Of a DNA stretch of 64,000 bases, positions 26,150-34,370 are shown piece after piece; the stretch's first letter is position 1; each line of letters starts with the position of its first letter. Under the pieces are notes generated by a model. That model did no database searches. It was not told where the DNA came from and worked only from the letters and a program-made list of their open reading frames with translations. Origin of the DNA: Chryseobacterium sp. c4a (GTDB lineage: Bacteria; Bacteroidota; Bacteroidia; Flavobacteriales; Weeksellaceae); contig NZ_WXVU01000002.1 in the NCBI RefSeq assembly GCF_009900745.1, positions 186,001-250,000 of the forward strand. Reading direction: 5' to 3'. The position numbers were made by a program, and so were the translations under genes.

Positions 26150-27562
26150 ATGAAAATAGAACAGATATATACAGGATGTTTAGCACAAGGTGCTTATTAT
26201 ATTACTTCAGCCGGAGAAGCTGTAATTATCGATCCTTTACGCGAAACCCAACCTTATGTGGAAAGATTAGAAAAAGATGGAGTACAATTAAAATATATTT
26301 TTGAAACTCATTTCCACGCTGATTTTGTGAGCGGACATATTGATTTAAGCAAGAAGACCAACGCTCCCATCGTTTATGGGCCTACTGCAAAACCAGAGTT
26401 TGATGCTGTCATTGCAGAAGATGAGCAGGTATTTAAAATAGGAGATGTTAAAATTAAGGTTCTTCATACGCCAGGGCATACATTGGAAAGTTCCTGTTAT
26501 CTATTGATTGACGAACAGGGGAATGAGCACGCTCTTTTCAGTGGAGATACATTGTTTCTCGGAGATGTAGGTCGTCCGGACCTTGCTCAAAAAGCAGCAG
26601 ATATGACGCAGGAAGACCTGGCAGGATTGCTTTATGATAGTTTATACAATAAAATTTTGCCTTTAAATGACAATATTACAGTTTATCCTGCTCATGGTGC
26701 AGGTTCAGCATGCGGCAAGAATATGCAGAAGGAAACCATTGATACATTAGGGAACCAAAAGAAAACGAATTATGCTCTTAATCAGAACGGAAAAGAAAGC
26801 TTTATTCAAGCAGTAACAAATGGACTTTTACCTCCGCCAGCTTATTTCGGAATGAATGTGATGATGAATAAAAAAGGATATCATAGCTTTGAGGAAATAT
26901 TGTCAAAAGGATTACAAGCTCTTACTCCCAGACAGTTTGAAGAAATAGCCGAAGCTTCCGGAGCCTTGATGCTGGATGTGAGAAATAATAGTGAGTTTGC
27001 CAAAGAATTTATTCCTCAATCTATCAATATAGGGCTGGATGGTGATTTTGCACCATGGGTGGGCGCATTGATTGCAGATGTTAATCAACCTATTCTGTTG
27101 GTGACAAAACCAGGAGATGAAGAAGAAGCAGTAACCCGTTTAAGCCGGGTAGGATTCGATCATATTTTGGGCTTTTTACAAGGTGGTTTTGAAGAATGGA
27201 AGAACAGTGGAAATGAAACTGATTCTGTAAACCGTATTTCTGCCGGACAATTTGAGAAAGAAATCGAAGGTAGAGTAGTGAAAATTATTGATGTAAGAAA
27301 AGAAAGTGAATATGCTGCCGAACACGTGAATGAAGCCTACAGTAAACCTTTGGCGTATATTAATGAATGGATGGAAGAGATCTGGCCGGAAGAACATTTT
27401 TATCTGCATTGTGCAGGAGGATATAGAAGTATGATGGCAGCCAGTATTCTTCAGGCAAGAGGATATAGAAATTTTACGGAAATAGAAGGTGGTTTTAATG
27501 CCATTGCTTCTACAGATATCCCTAAAAGTGAATTTGTTTGTCAAACTAAAATTTTAAAATAA
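26150..27562 (+). CDS. CstB-like persulfide dioxygenase-rhodanese (MBL, pseudo-rhodanese, rhodanese)
   Basis: 470 residues in three domains. (1) A metallo-beta-lactamase fold with the iron ligands in THFHADFVSGH (His54, His56, Asp58, His63), HTPGHTLESSCY and FSGDTLFLGDVGRPDL. (2) A rhodanese-like domain whose active-site loop (LLVTKPGDEEEA) lacks the cysteine. (3) A rhodanese domain with the active cysteine Cys421 in LHCAGGYRS. This order matches Staphylococcus CstB, which oxidises persulfides and makes thiosulfate. It is probably cytoplasmic. The in-frame start at 26051 is rejected because it lies upstream of the control element. Two YeeE-type genes follow after 12 and 24 bases, so this heads an operon. 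Confidence 0.9.
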   Translation: MKIEQIYTGCLAQGAYYITSAGEAVIIDPLRETQPYVERLEKDGVQLKYIFETHFHADFVSGHIDLSKKTNAPIVYGPTAKPEFDAVIAEDEQVFKIGDVKIKVLHTPGHTLESSCYLLIDEQGNEHALFSGDTLFLGDVGRPDLAQKAADMTQEDLAGLLYDSLYNKILPLNDNITVYPAHGAGSACGKNMQKETIDTLGNQKKTNYALNQNGKESFIQAVTNGLLPPPAYFGMNVMMNKKGYHSFEEILSKGLQALTPRQFEEIAEASGALMLDVRNNSEFAKEFIPQSINIGLDGDFAPWVGALIADVNQPILLVTKPGDEEEAVTRLSRVGFDHILGFLQGGFEEWKNSGNETDSVNRISAGQFEKEIEGRVVKIIDVRKESEYAAEHVNEAYSKPLAYINEWMEEIWPEEHFYLHCAGGYRSMMAASILQARGYRNFTEIEGGFNAIASTDIPKSEFVCQTKILK

Positions 27563-27574
27563 AAGAATAAAAAT

Positions 27575-28138
27575 ATGTTGGAGATGATAAAAGAGCCGTG
27601 GCCATGGTATGTAGCGGGGCCTTTGATTGGATTAACCGTTCCTGCCTTGTTGATCATGGGAAATAAATCTTTTGGGATAAGTTCCTCACTGAGACATGTA
27701 TGTGCTGCCTGTATACCGGCTAATGTCAGCTTTTTTAAATATGACTGGAAAAAGGAAGCCTGGAACTTATTTTTTGTATTAGGTATTTTCTTTGGCGGAA
27801 TGATCACTGCCAATTTTCTTCTTAATCCATCTGAAATTGTAGTTAATCCTGATTTAAAAATGGAATTGGCAGGCTACGGAATTACAGATTATACCCATCT
27901 TGTTCCGGCTCAGCTGATGAATTTTGAAAGCCTTTTGACCTTAAGAGGGTTTATCATGATGGTTGTAGGTGGATTTCTGGTAGGTTTTGGAACCCGATAT
28001 GCAGGCGGTTGTACCAGTGGTCATGCTATTATGGGGCTTTCCAATTTGCAATGGCCTTCTTTGGTCGCTACTATTTGCTTTATGATCGGTGGATTTTTGA
28101 TGGCAAATTTTATTCTGCCGATGATCCTTGCCCTGTAA
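27575..28138 (+). CDS. YeeE/YedE-type sulfur transporter, first half
   Basis: 187 residues with about four membrane segments. It carries the family motif RYAGGCTSGHAIMGLS with Cys146, and a CAAC near the N terminus (RHVCAACIPANVSF). Full-length YeeE/TsuA proteins have about 350 residues and pass thiosulfate along a path of conserved cysteines; this one is half that size and the next gene supplies the other half. It is in an operon with the CstB-like gene (12-base gap). The likely role is movement of thiosulfate or a similar sulfur compound across the inner membrane; direction and substrate are inferred. Confidence 0.85.
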   Translation: MLEMIKEPWPWYVAGPLIGLTVPALLIMGNKSFGISSSLRHVCAACIPANVSFFKYDWKKEAWNLFFVLGIFFGGMITANFLLNPSEIVVNPDLKMELAGYGITDYTHLVPAQLMNFESLLTLRGFIMMVVGGFLVGFGTRYAGGCTSGHAIMGLSNLQWPSLVATICFMIGGFLMANFILPMILAL

Positions 28139-28162
28139 GTTTAATTTTTAAGAATCAAATCA

Positions 28163-28651
28163 ATGATAAAAGAACAAGAACAAAATATTCGTTATCAGGC
28201 ATCGGTTGGTGTGAACGAAAGTAGAGTAGAACACAAATGGTATCATCATTTGAAATATCTGGCAGCAGGAATTATATTTGGGATCATTTTCGTAAAAGCT
28301 GAGGTCATCAGTTGGTTCAGAATTCAGGAAATGTTTCGTCTGCAATCGTTTCACATGTATGGAATTATCGGAAGTGCTGTTTTGGTGGGAATGATTTCCG
28401 TTTGGCTGATTAAAAAATTTAATATCAAAACAATCTACGGAGAACCCATAACGCTGGCTCCAAAGCAATTCAATAAAGGTCAGATTTATGGAGGACTGAT
28501 TTTCGGTTTTGGCTGGGCAATTACCGGAGCTTGTCCGGGGCCGCTTTTTGCTCAGATCGGGACAGGAGCGTTGGCAGTATCCGTAACCCTTTTAAGTGCT
28601 GTTGCCGGAACCTGGGTATATGGCTATTTTAGAGATAAGTTGCCTCATTAA
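28163..28651 (+). CDS. YeeE/YedE-type sulfur transporter, second half (DUF6691)
   Basis: 162 residues. A soluble N-terminal stretch (about 30 residues) precedes about four membrane segments, with the second family motif GFGWAITGACPGPLFAQIGTG carrying Cys124. It complements the preceding half-size protein, which carries the GGCTSGH motif; together they have the length and both motifs of one fused YeeE. It is the last gene of the operon, followed by a hairpin at 28668. Confidence 0.85.
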   Translation: MIKEQEQNIRYQASVGVNESRVEHKWYHHLKYLAAGIIFGIIFVKAEVISWFRIQEMFRLQSFHMYGIIGSAVLVGMISVWLIKKFNIKTIYGEPITLAPKQFNKGQIYGGLIFGFGWAITGACPGPLFAQIGTGALAVSVTLLSAVAGTWVYGYFRDKLPH

Positions 28652-28667
28652 GGTAAATGAATATAAC

Positions 28668-28704
28668 AATAAAGACTTCTGATTCTATTTCAGCAGTCTT
28701 TATT
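28668..28704. terminator. Hairpin between converging operons
   Basis: 10-bp stem AATAAAGACT / AGTCTTTATT with a 17-base loop. The T tracts are weak on both sides. Confidence 0.6.
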
Positions 28705-28714
28705 CAGTATAAAA

Positions 28715-30115
28715 TTATGAAAATATGAAGTCTTTTGCACCCAGAGCCATATAAAGATTGATGCGCTCCATTCTGTTCTGAAGTTCCAGATTGATGAGGT
28801 TCATCTCATTTTTAAGAAGATCCCGCTGCTTACGGATCAGAACGAAACTATTATTAGTTCCCACTTTGATTTGTTTTTGAGTGAGATTAATATTGTTTTT
28901 CAGCTCGTTGATTGCTTTACCGTTGAAATCCATTTGTTTTTCAATAGAATTCAGGTTGGCTAATGAAGATTCCACTTCATTCAAAGCATTTAGAACCGCT
29001 TTTGAATATTCCTCAACCACTTGTTTTTGTTGTGAGTTTTTAATTTCCACATTCTTTTTCAGCTTTCCATTATTGAAGAGAGGAGAAACCAATCCACCGC
29101 CAACTCTAAGCAATGGGTTTGAAAATAAAGAGTTGATGGCTTCCACATTACTTCCTGCTGTTCCTAAAGAAGTATTTATAGTAAGAGAAGGAAGCCTTGC
29201 TGCTTTGGCCTGCTGTACTTCGTAAAAAGATTTTTCTATCTGAAAATGATAAGCCTGAATATCAGATCTGCTCTCTAAAAGCTCTAATGGAAAAGAAGAA
29301 GGAATCTTATTTTCTATAGGATTAAAAAAGTTTTGAGTCTCCAATTTTCCTTCAGGATATTTTCCGGTCAGAAGTTCAAGAGACCTTCTGGACTGGGTAT
29401 TGGCATTCCTGATCTTTTCAAGATATCCTTCCAAAGAAATGATTTCAGCAGAGATATTTGATAGATCCAAAGCATTAGCTGTTCCAACCTTTTTCTGAAC
29501 CGCGTATAATTTCTCCAGTTCTTTTGTCTTCTGAATATAGCTTGTAATCATATCCTCCTGAATATTTCCGGTAATATTAAGGTAATAAGCTTTTGCAATC
29601 ATAGCCGCTATAGACTGATGCAACAAGATATTTTGTTGTTTAGCAGAATAATAATCACTGGTACTGGCCATTTGTGCTGATTTATTTTTACCCCATAAAT
29701 CAATTTCCCAATTGGCTTTCAATCCAATTCGGCGGATTTGGCTTTCACTTACCAGATTATTGGATGTATTGGCAACCGCACTTACACTTGGATAAAGATT
29801 AGTCCCTGCAATTTCCATCGCCAGTTCAATCTGATTGAGTTTTTCTTTAGCAATGATAATATCGGCATTATATAACATTCCTTCCTGAATGAGTGCATTC
29901 AGTTGAGGTGTTTTAAGATCTTTAATCCATTCATAAGAAAGAGCCCTTGCATCGGCATTTCTATCAAAAATCCATTCATCAGGAATCATAATATGAGAGG
30001 CTACTTCACTTTTTTCCTTTAACTCAGCTATGTTTTCTTTGGTAGGTTCCTTGTAGCCTATGCATGAGCTCAGACTTAAAACAAGGATTCCTGCCGTAAT
30101 GAATCTTTTATACAT
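28715..30115 (-). CDS. Outer-membrane efflux lipoprotein, NodT/OprM family
   Basis: 466 residues with a lipoprotein signal (LVLSLSSCIGY, lipid on the Cys). Two OEP repeats are rich in long helices (around 110-270 and 300-460). Markers include LKANWEIDLWGKN, YYLNITGNIQEDMITSYIQKT, FPLELLESRSDIQAYHFQIEKSF and ARLPSLTINTSLG. It forms the trimeric channel that takes substrate through the outer membrane. It is last in a three-gene unit: one base separates it from the HlyD gene. No inner-membrane pump gene (MFS, RND or ABC) is present in the unit. Confidence 0.92.
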   Translation of the reverse strand: MYKRFITAGILVLSLSSCIGYKEPTKENIAELKEKSEVASHIMIPDEWIFDRNADARALSYEWIKDLKTPQLNALIQEGMLYNADIIIAKEKLNQIELAMEIAGTNLYPSVSAVANTSNNLVSESQIRRIGLKANWEIDLWGKNKSAQMASTSDYYSAKQQNILLHQSIAAMIAKAYYLNITGNIQEDMITSYIQKTKELEKLYAVQKKVGTANALDLSNISAEIISLEGYLEKIRNANTQSRRSLELLTGKYPEGKLETQNFFNPIENKIPSSFPLELLESRSDIQAYHFQIEKSFYEVQQAKAARLPSLTINTSLGTAGSNVEAINSLFSNPLLRVGGGLVSPLFNNGKLKKNVEIKNSQQKQVVEEYSKAVLNALNEVESSLANLNSIEKQMDFNGKAINELKNNINLTQKQIKVGTNNSFVLIRKQRDLLKNEMNLINLELQNRMERINLYMALGAKDFIFS

Positions 30116-30116
30116 A

Positions 30117-31274
30117 TTAATGAAGTTTAGGAATAACGAAGTTGATTTTACTGTTGATTCTTACCATTACCTTTCGGATAAGATGTAAAGGTTTGATATG
30201 ATCCGAATAAACTACAGCCGTTCCTCTAGCTCCCACGGTCAATTGTTTCTGGCTGTCTTCCAGTATAAATTTAGCAATCAGCTTCCCATCTGTTTCCGGT
30301 AATTGTCTGGCTGTATCGGGAAGTCCTGCTGTAGATCCGTTTCCACCCAGCATTCCGCCTGCATTATTCATGATTCCTTGGCTGGTTGCATCAATCACAT
30401 ATTCAAGTTTGGCTTTAACGACTTTTCCCGGTTCTGTTTTAAGAGCAAGTTCTACTTCATCTCCGTTTTTTACTGCTTCAAGCTCATTTTGAGCAAAGAA
30501 CCCAATGACAGACTGTTGTTTCTGGATCAGGACAAAAGCAGATTTAAAAGGAGCCATGATTGCCCCTTCATTAAGCTGAACATTGGGAATAATACCATCT
30601 GTAGGAGCTAAAACAACCGTTTGGGACAAGTTCCATTTTGCCTGATCCAATTTTGCCTGAATTTCAGAGACCGATGAGTTTTCTCCATTATAAGAAGCAT
30701 TCGATTTGGTTTCCAAAGATTGTTGCTGGGCTTGAGCCGCACTGATTCGCGACTGAAGATCATTTACATTGGTTATGGCCTGTTCCAGATCAAATCTGTT
30801 GGCAGCACCTGCCTCCACAAGCTCTTTATATTGAGAAACCCTTTTATTAGCCAGATCCAATTGCGATTGCAATCCTGCAATATTTTTTTGAGAAGCAGAT
30901 ATATCCGTATTGTAAGAGCTCACAGTGGCTTTCATATTGCTAAGTCTCGCTTCCAATGATTTAATTTCCTGTAGATAAGGTTCTCTGTCTAATACGAATA
31001 AAGTATCACCTTTCTTCACTTCCTGATTGGTCTTTACATATACTTTTTTTACCTTTCCTAGCACCTGAGTGGTAATATCAACACTTCTGTTCCCGACTTT
31101 CACATCAGAAGTAATGGGGCAATAGTAATTAAGGCTTAATATTAAAGCGATAGATCCAAAAATAGGAAGAGAGTACACCACAACCTGAGTGGTAAATGTC
31201 CACGGAATTAATTTTAATTTTTTGATAAGCAGCCAGCAGATTCCGGCATATATAGCGATGAGTAATTCTAGCAT
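30117..31274 (-). CDS. HlyD-family membrane-fusion protein (YibH/EmrA-like)
   Basis: 385 residues. Two hydrophobic segments near the N terminus (MLELLIAIYAGICWLLI and VVVYSLPIFGSIALILSL), then a biotinyl-lipoyl half-motif (VKVGNRSVDITTQVLGKVKKVYV), a long coiled coil (about 105-215), the second lipoyl half (VVLAPTDGIIPNVQLNEGAIM) and a beta-barrel domain. The paired N-terminal segments and the DUF3302 partner five bases upstream match the E. coli yibH/yibI pair. It bridges the inner membrane and the outer-membrane factor encoded next. Confidence 0.9.
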   Translation of the reverse strand: MLELLIAIYAGICWLLIKKLKLIPWTFTTQVVVYSLPIFGSIALILSLNYYCPITSDVKVGNRSVDITTQVLGKVKKVYVKTNQEVKKGDTLFVLDREPYLQEIKSLEARLSNMKATVSSYNTDISASQKNIAGLQSQLDLANKRVSQYKELVEAGAANRFDLEQAITNVNDLQSRISAAQAQQQSLETKSNASYNGENSSVSEIQAKLDQAKWNLSQTVVLAPTDGIIPNVQLNEGAIMAPFKSAFVLIQKQQSVIGFFAQNELEAVKNGDEVELALKTEPGKVVKAKLEYVIDATSQGIMNNAGGMLGGNGSTAGLPDTARQLPETDGKLIAKFILEDSQKQLTVGARGTAVVYSDHIKPLHLIRKVMVRINSKINFVIPKLH

Positions 31275-31279
31275 GTTGG

Positions 31280-31651
31280 TTAATTTTCAATTGTGTTAAG
31301 TTCTTCTTCTTCCTGTTCCTGTTCTTTAGGCGTATCAGAATTATTTTTAGATTGATTTTGATTGCCGTAATCATAATTCGCCCAGATTAAGGCAACAGGC
31401 CATAAAAGGCCTCCAAACACAAGAGAAAGGAGGCACATACTCTTTATGGCGTTGAGCTGAGGATGATTCTTCTTTTCAGCTACTTTCTCCGGATAAATGT
31501 GAACTTTCCAGAAAAGGTAGATCCCGGCCAAAGGTAAAACAAGTAAAATGACCCAGGATGCAACATCAGCTATATGGTCTTCTATTCCTGTAGATGCCTG
31601 AACAAAATTGCATGAAAGTAACAGGCAGAGAAGTATGGATATTCTTTGCAT
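31280..31651 (-). CDS. DUF3302 membrane protein (YibI-like)
   Basis: 123 residues. A signal-like N terminus (MQRISILLCLLLSCNFVQA), then two membrane segments (WVILLVLPLAGIYLFWKV and MCLLSLVFGGLLWPVALIWA) with the conserved VHIYPEKVAEKKNHPQ between them, and a very acidic tail (EQEQEEEELNTIEN). The family always sits next to a YibH-type HlyD protein; it probably helps assemble or drive that complex. First gene of the unit, 218 bases downstream of a Crp-family gene on the same strand. Confidence 0.82.
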   Translation of the reverse strand: MQRISILLCLLLSCNFVQASTGIEDHIADVASWVILLVLPLAGIYLFWKVHIYPEKVAEKKNHPQLNAIKSMCLLSLVFGGLLWPVALIWANYDYGNQNQSKNNSDTPKEQEQEEEELNTIEN

Positions 31652-31869
31652 AATATATTGGTATAAGGTATAATTAAAGGTATAACAATAGGCAACCGGA
31701 CTGTAAATGCCAGTCAGTTAGCTTACATCTTCATGAAGGATGGAGATGATTTAATGTGATACGTTTTTGTGAATAATATTTTTTCTCATTTTTGCTTTTA
31801 ATGATTTGTGTAACAGTATTTTGATGAAGCAAAAATAGATCGAATAAAGTGAGAAAAAGTATTCCTAAG

Positions 31870-32475
31870 TTATTTTTTTCTTTCGTTCCTTTTTTTATGA
31901 ACCCTTGCGGTCATCCTTGAAAGGGAGTTGGGAGTAATGCCCAGAAAATTGGCAATGTACTTTCTGTTAGCGTTTTGAGAGGTGAAAGGACGGCTCTCCA
32001 GAAACTCTTCATATCGTGAATGTGGAGAAGTAGAGCAAAGCTGTTCCGTGCGCACTTTTAGGGTGTTAATGATCTGTTTTAAAGATTTTAGATAAGCATT
32101 GTAAATTCCCCGGTGCTGAAATGCAGCTTCTTCAAATTCAGCTTTGTTAAATAAAAAGATCTGAGATTCTATAACGGCTTCAATCGTATATTTTCTTTCA
32201 CTTTCTCCCGAAAATGATTCCGGGCTTTCCATAATGGCAGCTTCTTTTTCAGAAGGTAGAAAAAGATTGGTTTCAACACCATTTTCATCATCAAAGAAAA
32301 ATCTCAATAATCCGTTGGAAAGAATAAATAATTGATTAAAAGACTGTCCAGGTTCTGCCAGCGTTTCTTTTTTTCTAAGAAGTCTGGGGGTACTGAGACG
32401 TATCAAAACATTAATCTCTTCATCAGATAAATCCTGGAAGAAAACAATATTCTTAAAAGTCTTAAATAAGTCCAT
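31870..32475 (-). CDS. Crp/Fnr-family regulator upstream of the efflux genes
   Basis: 201 residues. Beta-barrel sensor domain (LLRKKETLAEPGQSFNQLFILSNGLLRFFFDDENGVETNLFLPSEKE) and a C-terminal DNA-binding helix set (NRKYIANFLGITPNSLSRMTARV) ending in a basic tail. The helix-turn-helix differs from the sulfur-cluster regulator. It lies directly upstream of the DUF3302/HlyD/outer-membrane-factor genes on the same strand and is the obvious candidate to control them; no operator could be defined. It begins 108 bases from the divergent glycosylasparaginase gene. Confidence 0.87.
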   Translation of the reverse strand: MDLFKTFKNIVFFQDLSDEEINVLIRLSTPRLLRKKETLAEPGQSFNQLFILSNGLLRFFFDDENGVETNLFLPSEKEAAIMESPESFSGESERKYTIEAVIESQIFLFNKAEFEEAAFQHRGIYNAYLKSLKQIINTLKVRTEQLCSTSPHSRYEEFLESRPFTSQNANRKYIANFLGITPNSLSRMTARVHKKRNERKK

Positions 32476-32568
32476 TACAGCAGTAAAGATAATTAAAAAT
32501 TAGATATAGATATTCGTTGCAACATCATAAGGATTTCAGAGAAGTTTTTTTTAGATTTGTTAATACTA

Positions 32569-32576
32569 TAATTTTG
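32569..32576 (+). promoter_or_regulatory. -7 box of the glycosylasparaginase gene
   Basis: TAATTTTG, exact TAnnTTTG, only 7 bases before the ATG at 32584. The message is predicted to be leaderless or nearly so. Confidence 0.7.
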
Positions 32577-32583
32577 ATATACA

Positions 32584-33579
32584 ATGAACAATAACCGAAG
32601 AAGTTTTATCAAAAAACTGGGAATCGCTACAGCAGCACTGGCTGTAAATCCTTTGGATCTGATGGCTAAAGAATTGCCTGAAAATAATACAGTTACCAAC
32701 CAGCCTATCGTTCTTTCTACCTGGAATTTCGGGATCAAAGCCAATGAAGAAGCCTGGACAATCCTTGAAAAAGGAGGAAAAGCACTGGATGCTGTTGAAA
32801 AAGGAGTTCGACTGGTAGAATTGGATCCCAAAGAGAGGAGTGTTGGTTATGGCGGACGTCCAGATAGAGATGGCAGGGTAACATTGGATGCCTGTATCAT
32901 GGATGATAATTACAATATTGGTTCAGTTGCTTGTCTTGAACATATCAAAAACCCGATTTCCGTAGCCAGAGCTGTGATGGAAAAAACACCTCACGTCATG
33001 CTGGTAGGAGATGGAGCTCTACAATTTGCCCTTTCCCAAGGCTTTAAAAAAGAAAATCTTCTTACCGAAGAATCTGAAAAAGAATGGAAAGAATGGCTGA
33101 AAACAAGCCAGTATAAACCCATTGCCAATATTGAAAATCACGACACCATAGGGATGATCGCCCTTGATACTGCAGGAAATCTTTCCGGAGCGTGTACCAC
33201 CAGCGGAATGGCTTTCAAAATGCATGGAAGAGTAGGGGATTCTCCTATTATCGGAGCTGGCTTATTTGTAGATAATGAAGTGGGAGCGGCAACCGCAACC
33301 GGACATGGTGAAGAAGTAATAAGAACAGTAGGTACACATCTTGTGGTAGAACTAATGAGACAAGGAAGAAGCCCACAACAAGCATGTAAAGAAGCTGTAG
33401 ACAGAATTGTAAAGATCAATCAGAGAAGAAATAAAAACCTTAAAGATATTCAGGTGGGCTTTATTGCCATCAATAAAAAAGGAGAATACGGAGCTTACTG
33501 TATTCAGGACGGATTTAACTTTGCCGTATACGATCAGAAAGGAAACCGCCTTGAAAAACCTGAATTTGCAGTGAAATAA
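32584..33579 (+). CDS. N4-(beta-N-acetylglucosaminyl)-L-asparaginase (glycosylasparaginase)
   Basis: 331 residues, an Ntn hydrolase. It has a twin-arginine export signal (NNRRSFIKKLGIATAALAVNP). Markers: STWNFGIKANEEAWTILEKGG, GYGGRPDRDGRVTLDACIMD and the self-cleavage site NHDTIGMIALD, where Thr188 becomes the N-terminal nucleophile of the beta chain; then GRVGDSPIIGAGLFVDNEVGAATATGHGEE. It cuts the GlcNAc-Asn bond of N-glycans, so it acts on asparagine-linked sugar after proteolysis. It is close to the well-studied enzyme of Elizabethkingia meningoseptica. The Tat signal implies export in folded form. It is a single-gene unit. Confidence 0.93.
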   Translation: MNNNRRSFIKKLGIATAALAVNPLDLMAKELPENNTVTNQPIVLSTWNFGIKANEEAWTILEKGGKALDAVEKGVRLVELDPKERSVGYGGRPDRDGRVTLDACIMDDNYNIGSVACLEHIKNPISVARAVMEKTPHVMLVGDGALQFALSQGFKKENLLTEESEKEWKEWLKTSQYKPIANIENHDTIGMIALDTAGNLSGACTTSGMAFKMHGRVGDSPIIGAGLFVDNEVGAATATGHGEEVIRTVGTHLVVELMRQGRSPQQACKEAVDRIVKINQRRNKNLKDIQVGFIAINKKGEYGAYCIQDGFNFAVYDQKGNRLEKPEFAVK

Positions 33580-33636
33580 TATTGTGCAGGAGCACACAAA
33601 AACAGCTGTTTTTACCAAGAATGCACAAATTATTTT

Positions 33637-33716
33637 ATTCGTGCATTCGTGGCTGTTATAAGCCGTATTCTTGCGCCTTAATTCTCATATAGAAAGGAAA
33701 ATTGCGTCTTTGTGCC
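33637..33716 (+). repeat. Decayed dispersed motifs in a 209-bp gap
   Basis: TTCGTGCATTCGTGGC and AATTGCGTCTTTGTGCC. These short phrases resemble 26011-26036 and the ends of the 35191-35360 element. No gene is seen in 33580-33788. Confidence 0.3.
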
Positions 33717-33788
33717 ATCCAGCCCATAAGCAGAAATAAAGAACTGAATAAAGAAAGTCTTTATCCAAAATAGAGATCAAAATAAAAT

Positions 33789-34349
33789 ATGAAAAGAACG
33801 ATTATCGCTTCCTTATTTTTAATCATAGCATGTAAGGAAGAAAAGAAGGAGAACACAACCATAACACAACCTGAAGCTGAACAGGTAAAAGAAAAAGTGG
33901 TTTTGAATAATGAATCCAATGAATCTGAAACCGCTCAGAAATGGCTGGAGAAAAGCATTGTAGATTATTTTAAAGCAGATCTTGTCAAGCAGGACAAAAA
34001 TATGCAGAAAATGACTACTAAAGACTATTACGACTATAAAACAGATGCCACGAATGTAGATCTTGATGTAGATGGAAGTCTTACTGAACAGGAATTCAAA
34101 GATAAATGGAAGGGTAAATTTGATACAAGTAAAGCTGGAATTGGCATTGGGTTTCTTATTCCCGCACAGGATTGGATCAATATTGAAGTTGGAAGCTGCG
34201 AATTAAAATCCGCTTCCAAAGATGAATATACCTTCAATGTGGTATTGAGAGATGATGGCTTTAAAGCTAAATACCCGTCCGTGGTTAAAGTAATAAAAGA
34301 AAACGGATCTTTTCTGATTGCAGATGTATTGCAAGAAGAACCAAAATAA
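33789..34349 (+). CDS. Hypothetical lipoprotein
   Basis: 186 residues. Short signal peptide with a lipobox (MKRTIIASLFLIIAC), then a charged linker (KEEKKENTTITQPEAEQVKEK) and one compact domain of about 130 residues rich in Asp and Lys (YFKADLVKQDKNMQKMTTKDYYDYKTDATN; TFNVVLRDDGFKAKYPSVVKVIKENGSFLI). The domain resembles DUF3828/NTF2-like folds in layout, but I cannot assign a family. CutC follows after 21 bases, so the two may share a transcript. Confidence 0.6.
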   Translation: MKRTIIASLFLIIACKEEKKENTTITQPEAEQVKEKVVLNNESNESETAQKWLEKSIVDYFKADLVKQDKNMQKMTTKDYYDYKTDATNVDLDVDGSLTEQEFKDKWKGKFDTSKAGIGIGFLIPAQDWINIEVGSCELKSASKDEYTFNVVLRDDGFKAKYPSVVKVIKENGSFLIADVLQEEPK

Positions 34350-34370
34350 CATTAAGCATACAAAATAAAA

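Noticed and set aside
31670-31690. Three GGTATAA direct repeats before the DUF3302 gene
   Set aside because: Short, AT-rich and irregularly spaced; could be chance. No regulator can be assigned.
33593-33616. AAAAACAGCTGTTTTT as a terminator of glycosylasparaginase
   Set aside because: Perfectly self-complementary without a loop and not followed by a T tract; left uncalled.
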